NCBI RefSeq assembly: GCF_024763615.1
Contig: NC_077222.1
Span: 86,800,001 to 86,864,000, forward strand
Direction of reading: 5' to 3'
Length of the DNA stretch: 64,000 bases
Origin: Phlebotomus papatasi
Lineage: Eukaryota; Arthropoda; Insecta; Diptera; Psychodidae
Made by a program: the position numbers and the translations under genes. Of this stretch, positions 51,398 through 62,914 are shown one piece after another (position 1 is the stretch's first letter; each line of letters begins with the position of its first letter). Below the pieces are notes generated by a model. The model saw only the letters and a list, made by a program, of their open reading frames with translations. It was not told where the DNA came from and searched no databases.

Positions 51398-52690
51398 TCA
51401 TTTTGTACGGGGATTACTGGAAGGAGTGGTAGGGGAAACGTATATATACACGGTTAAAGAGAATTCCATTATCCTTAATCCTATGCCAAGTTTCTGATTT
51501 CTACTTCTTTTCACAGTGGAGTTATAGGGGAGACTGGGGCACATGTAACCATTTTCGATAGATGCGTATTTGTGGCGATTTTCCAAGCACACAGTGGTTT
51601 TTTGGAAAATTTTTCTTATCTCATGTTTTACCCTTGGGTATAGGCAATACATCGAGGGTAATGCGGATGCTGGAAAACTTTTGAGTTTTCCATAAAAATA
51701 AAATTTCTGTCACTATGCATTTTTCTATTTTCACAAAATACCTGGGGTAGAAGTAAACACTTTCTGGGGAGGATGTAAACACCCTTTTTTCCACCCTTCA
51801 AATTAACTTTGCACCACTTTCAATTATTTTAATTACTTCAGAGATATATAAAGACTGTATATTTTCAAAAAATCACTACACTTTTAACAAAGAATAATTA
51901 AAATAGCAAAAAAACTAAAAGCATGCAAATCAAAGACATTTTTCAATGGATTTTCCCTATATTTTGACATCATGTGACTTTTTATTGAACACAGAGCCAC
52001 CAATTTTTTCGTAGTCAATTAATTAGAAATTTCGCATGAAAACAATAAAAAATTGCCATTTATTCTACACTCAAGACATCTACAATTACAGGAAAATTGC
52101 CTGTTTACATCTACCCCAAATGCTGTTTTCTGTCCAATTGTTAATTCTTTTAAAAAATTGAGAATCTCAATATCTTTAGTAAATACATTAATATAACCCT
52201 AAAGGTTGTAGGAAAGAACTGGTATTGCTACATTTCGATTATTTTACACAGTTGTCAATTTCTAGGTGGATATCCAAATGACCAAAATAATCGAAATATT
52301 AACATTTTCGAGAAAAATTATTTTTATTTTTAAAGTTCTAGGATTTTATTGACCAATTCATCTGTGTGCATGCATCCCCATGGTATCTATGAATGCTTAT
52401 GGGTTTTATCCTCTGGAGTCTTAAAATTAATGAAAAAATTCACAGTGTTTACAATTACCCTGTTTACTACTGCCCCAGTTCCCCCTAGTTATAGTTATAG
52501 TCATAGAGAAAAGTTATGATGAAAAATGTCCACATTTTGTATGGGGGCTCCTGGTAGGAGCGTGGGGGAAATGGGGTAGTATTCATGTATAAATAGCTTA
52601 AGTCATACACTGATCCCATACCGAATTTCATCATAATCGGTTCAGCCAATATTGAATAATTCGATCTCAAAATAGTATTTTTTCGGAAGG
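51398..52690. repeat. two direct ~100-bp copies flanking a large inverted-repeat element
   Basis: Left 51408-51510 (TTTTGTACGGGGATTACTGG, AATCCTATGCCAAGTTTCTG) and right 52540-52640 (TTTTGTATGGGGGCTCCTGG, GATCCCATACCGAATTTCAT) are diverged direct repeats. The right copy ends in CATCATAATCGGTTCAGCCA, a phrase common in insect dispersed repeats. The element at 51527-52485 lies between them. Confidence 0.55.
51527..52485. mobile_element. 959-bp TA-flanked element (GGGGAGACTGGGGCA termini)
   Basis: The left end GGGGAGACTGGGGCACATGT and right end ACTGCCCCAGTTCCCCCT are inverted between TA dinucleotides. Inner phrases GGGGTAGAAGTAAACA, GGGGAGGATGTAAACA, TTTACATCTACCCCAA and GTTTACTACTGCCCC repeat the same motif in both orientations. 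No open frame of transposase size. Confidence 0.7.
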
Positions 52691-55600
52691 GTAAAGGCGT
52701 TCAAGACAAGACTTCCATCGAAGATCGTCCTGAATCTCGGTAGTTTTTCATCTCTTATCATTATCACCTATAAAATGCGCCTAGTCCCATCTGTGGACAC
52801 TGCACAGACCAACTCCCATACATTTTTGTCCATGGTCCTTTGAAGAACAAAACAAATGGTCGAAATTGAGAGCTGGACGAAATTTGGCACAGTTCCCCTA
52901 ATACAAAATTTTACAAAAATGCACTGTGAACTTGCAGAATCAAGTCAAGTTCGCAGTTTTTAAAATTGAGCTACATTACCCCAGATTCCCCTATTGTCTT
53001 CTCCAATTTTTAAACAAGATTCATAAAAATATTACAGACTTTGTAAAGTGATTATTCCCTTCCATTTGCGGATGTTAAAGGGTCATCACAATCTATCTGG
53101 TAACCCTCAGCGTTTTCCACAATACATTTCCCGGTATCTCTATATCTTTATAAAATCAATGGACATGAGAAATGCTGAGCAAGTTCCTCGGTGGTGAGGA
53201 TGAAAAAAAATAAAGTTATTGCACTATGCAATAATAATTTTTCGCAGTTTTTTTTCCTTTCTATTTTTGTTCTCCCTCTTTTATATCTTTTCTCTTTCAC
53301 AAATGTGACTGCAGATGAAGGAGGTGTAGAAATTTATCATTCTATAACAGAACTAATCTATCCCAGAGAACCACACATAACACATACGAATGTGAAGATA
53401 ACTTCTGTATAGTCCAACATTAATATATATGTATATATACAATACATTCCATATATAATATACTATGGGCACTAGAGGAATTGACTAGTTATGTGCATGA
53501 AGAAACGAATAATTCTGTAAGAGAGTGCCATGCATTATTAGATGTCAATGATCTCTAGCGGTCAAGAAGTGACTTCAGAGAGTTGTTCCGTTTCTACTAT
53601 ATGTATACCATCTCTCTCAACATCTTTTCAAATTTACTATACGAAAAAAAAAGAACTTATTGTAGTTTCACTCCAGAGAACTGAATACGAAATATCGGAA
53701 GTTTCTGGCATTTACTTAAATGTTAATGACACATTGCTTTCCAAGTGAAAAATGCGAGTCTTTTCTACAAATTTTTCTCATTTTATAGCTCGAACTCCAT
53801 AGAGAGGAACCAATATATTATATATAATTCCTGTATTTCCTATATCCCTTTGACATTTTTACAATTCATCCCTTAAGGCTCTGAAATTTTAACATATCTT
53901 CGTGAAGCAGGAGCAAACGGTTTGAGATAGCACATTGGGGTCTTCGACGACCCTCCCTTTATGAATTGTTTAGAGGGTTCGTAAGCGAATACTTCGCCAA
54001 TATCCAAAAATCCTCTTGAATTATTCCTAATAACGAAATTTCAATATCAAAATACTAAGAAGACTTTTAGAAAGCGTATTGATCAACCGAATGTAATATT
54101 TTTAGATTCATTGAAATAGCTTTAGAATTTCTGAAAGTCTAAAATATTTCCGGACTAGTAAAAAATCGATAAAATAAACTTATATCCAAAATTCGATTAG
54201 AGTACTCTGCAAAGTTGAGTCGCTTTGTCATTTCCTTTTTATAACAACCAATTTACTAATGTGGCGCATCTGTCATGGCGCATCGTAAAAGGACTTTACC
54301 TTACTTTAATACAATGTTACAAGAAACCGTGTACTTTAGCTACACACCCTCCAATAATAATATTTCATGTTATGAGTCAATAAAATTATTATTAAAGTAT
54401 CAATAATGGCCCATTAAAAGTTGTAAATTGACTGACACGACATTCTCACCGCATCTTGACGTGCTTAATTCACTTTATTAGAACCGGATCACTGGAACAT
54501 CCAACAATACTATATATACATCTGTATATATAAATATCTTGGAAACTGATGCACATACTATGTCATTAAGCATAAAGTGCCTTGATTAGTCGTTTACCTA
54601 ATAAGATAATTCATTCTGACGAGACATATATGAAATGTAATACATAAGTGAATATAAATAGACCACAATTATGCTGATTGGTGTCTCTCAATCAAATCTC
54701 CCTGGATATTGCTCAATGAAGAAAAAAAAATGTTCCCTCAATCACCATTTGATTGAGGTCAAACTCATAGAAATTCCTCTCTTCTTCTCCATCCCCCAGA
54801 ACCCCTCTGCCTTTTTACATAACTTTATGTAGAATAGGGTTCTTAAGTATAGCAATAACCCCACTGGGATTAAAAATATCCCTTCGATGAAAAATATATC
54901 CTGATCCTGAAATACTTCATTTCCTCCTTCACAGGCCCAAATCCACCAACAATTACGAACAATATCTGACCAGATTGGGGAGAATTAATTATAAGAGAGG
55001 CAAAAAAAAATTCTTAATGAATCATTCTAGCGCTCCCTGAAGAGAAGTACTTCACCGAAAAATCACTTCGCCACACCTGCTTGCGTGACTCAAGTTAGAA
55101 TTTACTGATTCTCCTTCTTATATATGACACATCCCACCACCCAACACCCCATAAGAATATGCACAAAATCTACATCAATATAAAACTCCATACATAAATT
55201 CAAAGTGAGAGAATGACGAGAGAGAAAGAAAATCAAAAGGAAAAATTTGTCAAAAAAAAAAGAAATTATGACTATTTTCCTCTTCTTCCCATTTTTTTCC
55301 ACCTTTTTCCCACACGAAACAATGACAGAGTCATTTTATTAAATAGACCATGAGTCTGACAAAAATAAAAAAAATGAAAATAGTAAACTATCGTGCAAGA
55401 CAGTATTTATTAGGTTTAGGAGGGTGCCAAGCGTAAACTAATGCGACTGTCAAGTGATGAATATGAGAAAAAAAAATATTGCATACTGAATCTCATAAAA
55501 CACTTTGTCACAATAGTTCAATTGAACTCTTAGTTTTTATCACGAAAGCTCGATTGAGTGATTTTACTTGAGAGAATATAAGGTAATCAGTTGATTTTAG
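52690..55600. other. presumed pum 5' intron with repeat fragments
   Basis: The end of family C (GGTCGAAATTGAGAGCTGGA, CGAAATTTGGCACAGTTCCC) lies at 52859-52900, and ACATTACCCCAGATTCCCCT at 52973. A relative of the 32.4-kb repeat lies at 53980-54240. The frame at 53191 begins with a hydrophobic signal-like stretch but is short and unsupported. Confidence 0.4.
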
Positions 55601-55607
55601 TGATTTT

Positions 55608-56180
55608 ATTAATAAGCTGTGTCATGGCTTAAGCCGTAAGTCTGTCTACGGGGTTTAAGGGCCTTGACAGACATGAGGATTAGCCGAGAGACGGCTTAGC
55701 GTAATTATATTAGAAATAATGTTTAAAATACATTACCATCATTTTCCACTAAGTCGTCTTTCGGCTTAAGTCATAAGTGTGTCTAGGGCATAAGGGCATT
55801 ACGGTTTTAGCTGAGAGGCAGCTTAGTGGAAAACTGATGGGATGTAGAGCAATCATTATTCTGATTATAATTAGATTAAGCAGTCTCATGGCTTAGGTCG
55901 TAAGTCTTTCTAGCACATTAGCCATTCAAATCTTTTATGCTTCGCTGGTATTTTAATTTCATAGGGAAATATCCAGCTAAATAAAAGAAAATTTATATAA
56001 AAGAAAATTTAGGATTCATGCTCTACTTATTATTGCGATCTATACTGGGAAGGTCTATGGCTTAAGCCGAGAGATAGCTTAACGTAATTATAATCAAAAT
56101 AATGATACTGCATTCCCATCAGTTTCCCACTAATCCTTTTTCCGGTTTAAGCCGTATGTTTGTATATGGCATAAGGCCCA
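55608..56180. mobile_element. cluster of family K MITEs
   Basis: At least three copies follow each other: about 55657-55793 (TAGCCGAGAGACGGCTTAGC to AAGTCGTCTTTCGGCTTAAG), 55794-55920 (GAGAGGCAGCTTAGTGGAAA to AAGCAGTCTCATGGCTTAGG) and 56045-56178 (AGCCGAGAGATAGCTTAACG to TTTTTCCGGTTTAAGCCGTA). Central AATAATG and CATTTTCCAC-type blocks are shared with 43064-43199. Confidence 0.78.
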
Positions 56181-56451
56181 GATACTCAGGCTAATATTCG
56201 AGAATATTTGAGACGCTTAGAGCAGTAGTGGTCTCCTTTGTATGCATTTCCCTATTAAAACAGTCCACTTCTGCTCTGAACGTCTCATTTAGTCCTTAAA
56301 ATTTGTCGCCAATAATGACTCAGATCTAGGATTTACCCGTATGGTTTACTCTAATTTCCAATCGGTCAAGAATTTCTATAAAAAAATTGATTGATGATTG
56401 AATTATTAACAGCAAATGATCTCTTAAATTCTGAAATAGGGTTAAGAGCAG

Positions 56452-56838
56452 AATCACATTGACAGTAAAATGCTCACCGTCACCGTCAAAGCCCTCACCG
56501 TATTTCGTTGATTTACGCATTTTCATTGTAATTTTAACGCAAATTCTCAATTACGGTGTTACATTATCTCATACTCGGTGGCACTAGATGAAAATAATAT
56601 AACAAAATTGAAGAAATAAAACGAAAATACGATAAACGGTGAGCAAAATAACTGTACGAAAAACTGTAGCAAAAAAAACCTACAGTTTTTTTTTGCTTAC
56701 CGTTTATCGCATTTTCGTTTTATTTATCCAATTTTCTTACACTATTTTCACCTAGTGCCACCGAGTATGAGACAAGGTAATATTGTAATGGAAAATTTGC
56801 GTAAGAATTGCAATGAAAATGCGTAAATCAACGAAATA
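56452..56838. mobile_element. long inverted repeat with ~165-bp arms
   Basis: The left arm from TATTTCGTTGATTTACGCAT (56501) through TCTCATACTCGGTGGCACTA and AAACGAAAATACGATAAACG is mirrored by CGTTTATCGCATTTTCGTTT, CTAGTGCCACCGAGTATGAG and ATGCGTAAATCAACGAAATA (to 56838). The centre is AACCTACAGTTTTTTTTTGC. The flank 56452-56500 and part of the left arm also occur at 31395-31512. Confidence 0.85.
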
Positions 56839-57229
56839 CAGAAATAAAAACCATTTTATCGGACTATTTAGAGGACAAAACAACTTTCTAAAGTCAAAAA
56901 ATTGTTTTTGTTTTTGGGATACCGGTGTCCCACTCGCTCTGAAATGATTAACGTCCTTTAAGATCAACCTGAACATATATATTTGGGGCAGGGGCCTATC
57001 AAGCCTAATAAAAAGTAAAGCTATTTTTCACTCTAAAACGCAATTTTTAAGCAACAATGGTATTGATCTTTAATAAATTTGTTACATCAGTTGCTCCTAG
57101 TATACAATTCTAAGTTTGAAATTTTCTAAAAATTTGTTAATATTTAAAAGGATACCTCCTTCAAAACGTTGATTGGGTCCTTTTACAAGGGTCTACGTAT
57201 GTAATGTTTAGTGATACATTTTTCTTCTT

Positions 57230-57545
57230 TGCAAAAAGAACCATTAGACAGGTTGAGCTATCCATTTTCTTCAGACCTAAATTTTAGCCATAAAGCTTAA
57301 ACTTCTCTAATTTTGTATTAGACAAAGATTAGATTTAAAAAAAAACACTAAAATTGATTGTTATTTAGGATTTCTAGACCTCTAGGAATTAAACATAACA
57401 TCTATTCTGAAACACGTTTTACAATACGATTTCTAAACATATCCTTAAGCGGTTTTCAGACTAAAGGTTTAGTCCAGTTCCCGAAGGTTTCAAAATCCTA
57501 AATAGCAAATAATTATATTGATTTTTCAGATTGTAATTGATCATT
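57230..57545. repeat. inverted dispersed repeat related to 6955-7330
   Basis: AAAATTGATTGTTATTTAGGATTTCTAGACC-like sequence and its reverse (AGGTTTCAAAATCCTAAATA, GCAAATAATTATATTGATTTT) form an imperfect hairpin. The same words occur around 7060-7200. Confidence 0.45.
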
Positions 57546-57659
57546 TGCCCTTAACAATCGAATCTTAAGTTCAATTTTTCCAAAAATTCTTTATCGATAA
57601 GAAATTAAATATGTTAAGCCATACTGCTAAGCCTTAGGTCTAAAGTCCGTATTAGCTTA

Positions 57660-57842
57660 GTAGAAAGCATGCTCCCTTAGGACGACTCAAGCTTAGAACA
57701 AGTCACTTCTTGAATTTGAATTTGATCCATCATATTATAATTTAAAAACTAGTGCCTTAAAATTCCTGAAAAGGGCCATGTTTCAAATGACTTGTCCAAA
57801 GCTTAAGTCATCCGAAGGGTTCGAAGGTTGCGCATTTTCCTC
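57660..57842. mobile_element. TA-flanked MITE family H, copy 2
   Basis: GTAGAAAGCATGCTCCCTTA and GGACGACTCAAGCTTAGAAC are mirrored by AAGCTTAAGTCATCCGAAGG and TTGCGCATTTTCCTC. TA lies on both sides. It is 183 bp and more decayed than copy 3. Confidence 0.75.
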
Positions 57843-57849
57843 TACCTAT

Positions 57850-60285
57850 TTTCAGTACGTTGTCCTCTATTCTAATACGCAAATATTTTCGGCTGTGTAA
57901 ATGTCAAACATTCTGCAAAATGTTGTACCTTTGGCCCTATCCATTTAAATCGTGATATACAGTGCATCAACCAAAAAACTGTACTATGAAAAAGAGATAT
58001 ATAGTGTGAAGAGAAAATCCCTCATTGAATTGCGCAGTGCATGTAAAAGATTTTCAATAGTGATATACAAATTCAATTAGCAACAAATAGGAGATGGTGA
58101 AAAAAGAGCATAAACGCTGCTACATTGACATTGAGAACCATACATTACCGAGTGCCATTAAATGCAATTGCTTCTCTCACCCATTAAATCATGACACGTT
58201 CACCCCATAATGGTGATAATAATAAAGTGCTGAGCGAAGTTTGCAACTAACATTTTTTTTTTGGTTGGTTATATGTATATAATGTGTCTTCTATCCTTCC
58301 ATCTTCTTTCCTTTTAAAACTTATACTATCCAAACATAATCCCTTTTAACCACATTGTGTATGGCAATCAGACATAAACCACCGTGATTGATGATCATAA
58401 TTTCATTTTGTCACATTCCATATAATAGAAGCACACGAAGAGCTATAAAGTATTGAAAAAGCACCCGCCTAAGTATAAGAATGAAAATGAATAAAAAATT
58501 TTCCTAATATTCAGCTCAGCTCAATATTCATTGACTTGGCAATTGAGGGTAAAAGAGCAGGGTGTCAATATTATGCCAGTCAGCACAAGAAGTATATATA
58601 TATAAAAAAAAAATAAACTAAAAATGTTGTTATTCACGCGACAAAGTATTTCTCTCAACACTTCTATCAACCTGCTGAGCTTTTTGCACAAGCTTTTAAC
58701 CTCCAAACCCACACAATTTCTATGCAGATAAACTTCGTCAGGAGCAATGTCGGATTCATCCCTTTCCCCCAACTCCCATTCCAAAAATTGTTGATGTTAA
58801 ATTCTCCTTTTTCACCAAAGAAAATCGATAGTGAATTAATAAGTTGACAGACACTCTACAAAATTGATTTACATATCACTTCACCATTGGATAAATTCTA
58901 CCCTCTTGAATATAGACTGAAATATTACAAAGTCAGTGATTTAGCATATCTAATTTAGAATTTCATCAATTTGTATTTAAATCAAAATTCATGATCCCTT
59001 TTATTGCATACTTGAATTTATAATCTCACCTTATGATGACCCAAATTTTCCCCAATCTGCACACATTTAGATAAAATCGGACTAATTTCCCTAAACTATG
59101 TATAATCTTATAAAATTATTTCAATTTTCTGTATTACAGGGATCATTAAAGTTTAACTTGTGGAATAATACAAAATTTTTGACACATGTTTTAAAACCCA
59201 TCAAAATTAATTAACTTGTCTCAGAGAGTGACTCTAATGATTCTACCAACACTTCATGAATGGACTTTGAAGTGATGTAAAGAAGCAAGGAAAAAAAAAC
59301 TGTTCACTCAAATACAAAATTCAATTACTCAACATTATACACACGCTTCAAATGAGAACATATTGTGAATTTAATTGAACTAGATTGAACTTCGTTTAGA
59401 CTCATTAAAGAGTCTTGTGTCTCTTCTTTTGCACCATGATTGTCTCATTGAGCTTGGACACGAAGCTGCCTCTATTCTATATACTGCTACCCTTCCTTCA
59501 CCCTTCCATCATCATACCCATCAATAATTTGCCCTGAATCATCATCCACCATGACTTCTCATTGGGTTTTATTTACACAGTTCATGCTCACAAAAAGGAT
59601 GAAAGTGTCGTACTTTGACTTGAAGATAAAACGACGAACACTTTATTTCAATTATAACCCATGAAAATAACTTACACAATTCTAACAAAAATATACCCAG
59701 GTAAGTTCCTATACAAACATCCCCATCAGCAATTCTACTCAATTATTTTCAGCGCCTTGTTTTTTTTTTCGTATATTCTTTTAAACCCGTACAAGGGGGA
59801 AAAACGGGTTGTATATATAGGTGTAAACAAAAGACTGTAAATTTACAACAAAGCTCTCCCAACACCTGTGACAAGAAAAAGAATTACAAACAGTTTACAT
59901 TCTACACAGCCACTATCAAAGGGAAAACTTATATGGGACGATCGTTACAGTTATTTAACGCTCCATTGGATGTGCCTCTCCTGCAAATGGAACACTTTTC
60001 TCTTCACAATAATGTTCTATAGTGGCACTTTGAAGATGGAAGCTAAAACAACTCGTTTGTGTGATAAAAGAAGCAATTGAAAGCTATATAGAGAAAGCCG
60101 GAATTCACCTCATTTATGCCATTGATAGTTATAGATTTTGCACAGACTCTAAGTGAATTAGTCCATAAATAGACAAATTTACTGTTGAAATACAAAAAAA
60201 GCTACTTTGCACGTAGAAAAAAAAGTTCACGTCCCTCGATATTTCAATCTCATTCTATTTTGAGTAATTAAGTGATCGATTCTCT
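57850..60285. other. presumed pum 5' intron, no clear feature
   Basis: A short TATATATATA run near 58600 and a small hairpin AACCCGTACAAGGG...ACGGGTT near 59786-59813 were the only structures noticed. The frames at 58521 and 59868 have no recognisable domain. Confidence 0.4.
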
Positions 60286-60293
60286 TTATTTAA

Positions 60294-60431
60294 CCCTTTA
60301 AGGACGATTGGGTCACCGGTGACCCAAAAATGAAATTTTTCCTACAGTCATCCAAAGTTGTGTTTTGCTCTAAAGTCAGAAAAAGTGATTTTTTCTGACC
60401 CCAGATTTTTTACCCTCTCGTCCTTAAAGGG
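60294..60431. mobile_element. piggyBac-type MITE with TTAA target duplication
   Basis: TTAA at 60290-60293 and 60432-60435 flanks CCCTTTAAGGACGATTGGGT at the left and CTCGTCCTTAAAGGG at the right. The 138-bp element has an inner GGGTCACCGGTGACCC palindrome. CCCTTT ends with an exact TTAA duplication are the piggyBac signature. Confidence 0.92.
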
Positions 60432-61061
60432 TTAAACTTATAGTTTTATAAGGGTGTAGCACTATTTCTGTCCCAAAAGGCATATTAACATGTTTTAATT
60501 CTAGTCAGATAAGTCCATGAAACCGTCATAACTCATAAGTGGTCGTTTTTAATAAAAGGATTTCTGGAGAAAAGAATCTTTGTAAAATTCCAAAATAGAT
60601 AGCGGATTCGTATTCAAAGAATATCCAGATAGTTTGGGAAATATTCACCAGTGCATCAAATTTAATATAAGTAGCTAATAATTGATATCTTCTGCATGGA
60701 AAATATTTCAAAAATAGGGCTAAAAATTTCGATATCTTTTATTTTCTAAATTCCTTGTTCAAATTCTAACAAAATTACGACATTAAAGAAGACCTATGGA
60801 GGCTATCTATGGAAAAAATTCTAATCCACTATCTTATTAAAAAGTAAGTCGGAATTCCGCGGATGCTATTCGTGGATTCTTTCTGGCTGTATTTTAGAAG
60901 CTTCTATGCATCTTATTTTTCTACTCATTTTTTTCCTTTTCTTTCTTTTTCTTATTAAGATTCTTTTTTTTTATTCTGAATTGTATTTTGCATTACTTTT
61001 TATATGTTCTTCAATCACAATTGTAAGAGGGGTGACCCTATTTTTGTGATTTAAATATATG

Positions 61062-61089
61062 CATTATTATTATTATTATTATTATTATT
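61062..61089. repeat. (ATT)n microsatellite
   Basis: About nine ATT units in an otherwise repeat-poor stretch. Confidence 0.95.
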
Positions 61090-61318
61090 TATCTTGGAAG
61101 ATATTGAATTTTAAAATTTTCGATTTGTGACCTTTTGCCCCAATCTCCCCTACTATAAATTTTCAGTAGATAAATATTCAAATGAAACAATTAAAACTTT
61201 GATTTATGCATGATCATTTCTTCAACAGAAAATACGTTGAGATTAGTAAAACTACCCCAGACTACAGTACTTCATTTAAAAAAAAAATCTTAAGCTGAAC
61301 TACACAAACTATACAATT

Positions 61319-61430
61319 TGTTGTCCTGGGCCTTGGGATAACCAATTGTCCACTCTTTAAGGCCCAGAACACTCAATTCCATGCTCCTGGTTCCTCGATC
61401 GAACCCGGACTGATTCCCCTGTCCACCAAT
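61319..61430. repeat. dispersed repeat, copy 1, with B-box-like motif
   Basis: TTGTTGTCCTGGGCCTTGGG, ATAACCAATTGTCCACTCTT and the minus-strand GGGTTCGATCGAGGAACC align with 62657-62768. A SINE origin is possible, but no A-box at normal spacing was found. Confidence 0.5.
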
Positions 61431-61433
61431 ATA

Positions 61434-61578
61434 GGGGAAAACTCGCTAGCTTTAGACGACTCAAGCTTCCAACAACCCATTATTCTGAAAAGAGCCATGG
61501 ATCAAAGAAATTCATCAAGAACATGGAAAAAATGAGTTGTCCGAAGCTTGAGTTGTCCGAAGGTAGGGCGCTTTCATC
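61434..61578. mobile_element. TA-flanked MITE family H, copy 3 (intact)
   Basis: It begins GGGGAAAACTCGCTAGCTTT and ends AAGGTAGGGCGCTTTCATC between TA dinucleotides. Inner AGACGACTCAAGCTTCCAAC mirrors CCGAAGCTTGAGTTGTCCG. It is 145 bp. Confidence 0.88.
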
Positions 61579-61888
61579 TACTCTTCTGTGATTTTGCTTT
61601 CACGAGGGAAAAATTATTGGCAACCTTAAAATAATGACAGTTGCAATCGTATTAGAAGAACCTACTTCTACAATACTGCGTGAATTAAACATTCAAGTTT
61701 AAAGTTTGCGAATGGTGTACTAACTACTGGCAATACTTTATACTAACAAATTATGAACTTTACGATAGAGAACTATAGGACAGTTTCACAAACCTGAAGT
61801 TTTGTTTTTCAAAATTCATTTGCCAACTTAATAAAGTCTATTTCATAATCTCGAGTATTGGTTATTTAAAAATATACAGTATTACTTT

Positions 61889-62102
61889 AGAGGGATGTCT
61901 CCGGTGATTGCCAGTGAAAATGTTAATCACCCTAAGATGAAAACACTTTTTTAGTTTTGGCCAGAGCTTTCGATCCTGATGGGGATCTTCTTCAGTGGAT
62001 CCCCATCAGGATCGAAAGCTCTGGACAAAACCAAAAAAAAATATTTTCATCTTAGGGTGACTAACATTTTCACTGGCAATCACCGGAGACATCCCTCTGA
62101 AG
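61889..62102. mobile_element. near-perfect 214-bp palindromic element
   Basis: The left arm AGAGGGATGTCTCCGGTGAT, then TGCCAGTGAAAATGTTAATC, mirrors AACATTTTCACTGGCAATCA, then CCGGAGACATCCCTCT. The arms of about 95 bp meet at GATCTTCTTCAGTGGATCCC. The few mismatches suggest recent origin or ongoing gene conversion. The minus strand centre carries CTGAAGA-A-GATCC-CCATCA-GGATC-GAAA. Confidence 0.9.
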
Positions 62103-62174
62103 TCAATTGCGCCAGTTCATCATTGAGAGAACTATACAGTATTACACTTCTAGTTGTCGAACATATGGATATTA

Positions 62175-62358
62175 AAGGCAAATCAAGGTGGGAGTTCGGT
62201 CTAGAGTTGGTGAAAAGTAGTGCTCCCATTAATTGTTTGATAATTGTACTCCCAGATTTTTGATGCCCTGAAGAAGATCCCATCCAAGATCGAAACGTTG
62301 GCTGAGGAAAATAAATTGAAAAACAGAAAAATAGACCGAACTCCCACCTTGACTTGCC
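62175..62358. mobile_element. inverted-repeat element (GGCAAATCAAGGTGGGAG termini)
   Basis: GGCAAATCAAGGTGGGAGTT, then CGGTCTA, at the left is mirrored by TAGACCGAACTCCCACCTTG, then ACTTGCC, at the right. It is 184 bp. The interior has CTGAAGAAGATCCCATCCAA, then GATCGAAACG. It lies about 70 bp from the palindrome at 61889-62102. Confidence 0.8.
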
Positions 62359-62656
62359 TTAAGTATACAGTATTATTCCCACATACGCTTATTTTAAAAT
62401 TCTATATTTTCGAAAGTAATACATGCTTGAGTACTCCATCCTCCTCTACGGCTCATTGGGATACATACCTAAAAATATTTTATCGAAATCACTCACAAAA
62501 AAATTTAAGATATATTCTGATCAAGTTGTGAACTTTGTATCTAAATAATTTCAGTCAGAACAGTCAAAGTGAAGAGCTCGATATATCGTTGAAAGCCAAT
62601 CAAACACGATAAACTAAAATTTAGCAGACATGTACAGTAATAACTTTTCTCCATTT

Positions 62657-62768
62657 GTTGCTCCGGGCTCTGAGATAATCCATTATCCACCCTTAAGGAC
62701 GTATAGAGCAAAGAAGCTCTATGGTATCGTTTGAACCAAGATTAATCCCTCCCTCCGCAAAGACTGTG
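62657..62768. repeat. dispersed repeat, copy 2
   Basis: TTGTTGCTCCGGGCTCTGAG, ATAATCCATTATCCACCCTT and the minus-strand TGGTTCAAACGATACC align with 61319-61430 at roughly two-thirds identity by eye. Confidence 0.5.
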
Positions 62769-62770
62769 TA

Positions 62771-62914
62771 GGGGAAAGTGGGGCGCCTTTTAATTGGGGT
62801 ACAAAATGGGTTTGCGAAGCTAAATAATATTACGGTAAGATCCAGTTCCATTTAAGAATAGGAGAAAAAGCCCTATTTTAAAACTGTCCAATTCAAAGGT
62901 GCACCACTTCTCCC
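62771..62914. mobile_element. TA-flanked MITE family AA, copy 2
   Basis: It begins GGGGAAAGTGGGGCGCCTTT and ends AAAGGTGCACCACTTCTCCC, with TA on both sides. Internal GCGAAGCTAAATAATA and AAGATCCAGTTCCATTTAAG match the 9-kb copies. 144 bp. Confidence 0.88.

Noticed and set aside
53191..53412. 73-codon frame starting with a hydrophobic signal-like stretch (FFFLSIFVLPLLYLFSF)
   Set aside because: Short, no homologous domain recognised, T-rich composition explains the Phe/Leu run, no splice or polyadenylation context, and it sits in repeat-bearing intron.
58521..58784. 87-codon minus-strand frame (MEWELGERDESDIAPDEVYLH)
   Set aside because: Looks more protein-like in its first half, but no family was recognised, and the second half is Phe/Ile-rich intron-like sequence with no donor that would rescue a short exon convincingly.
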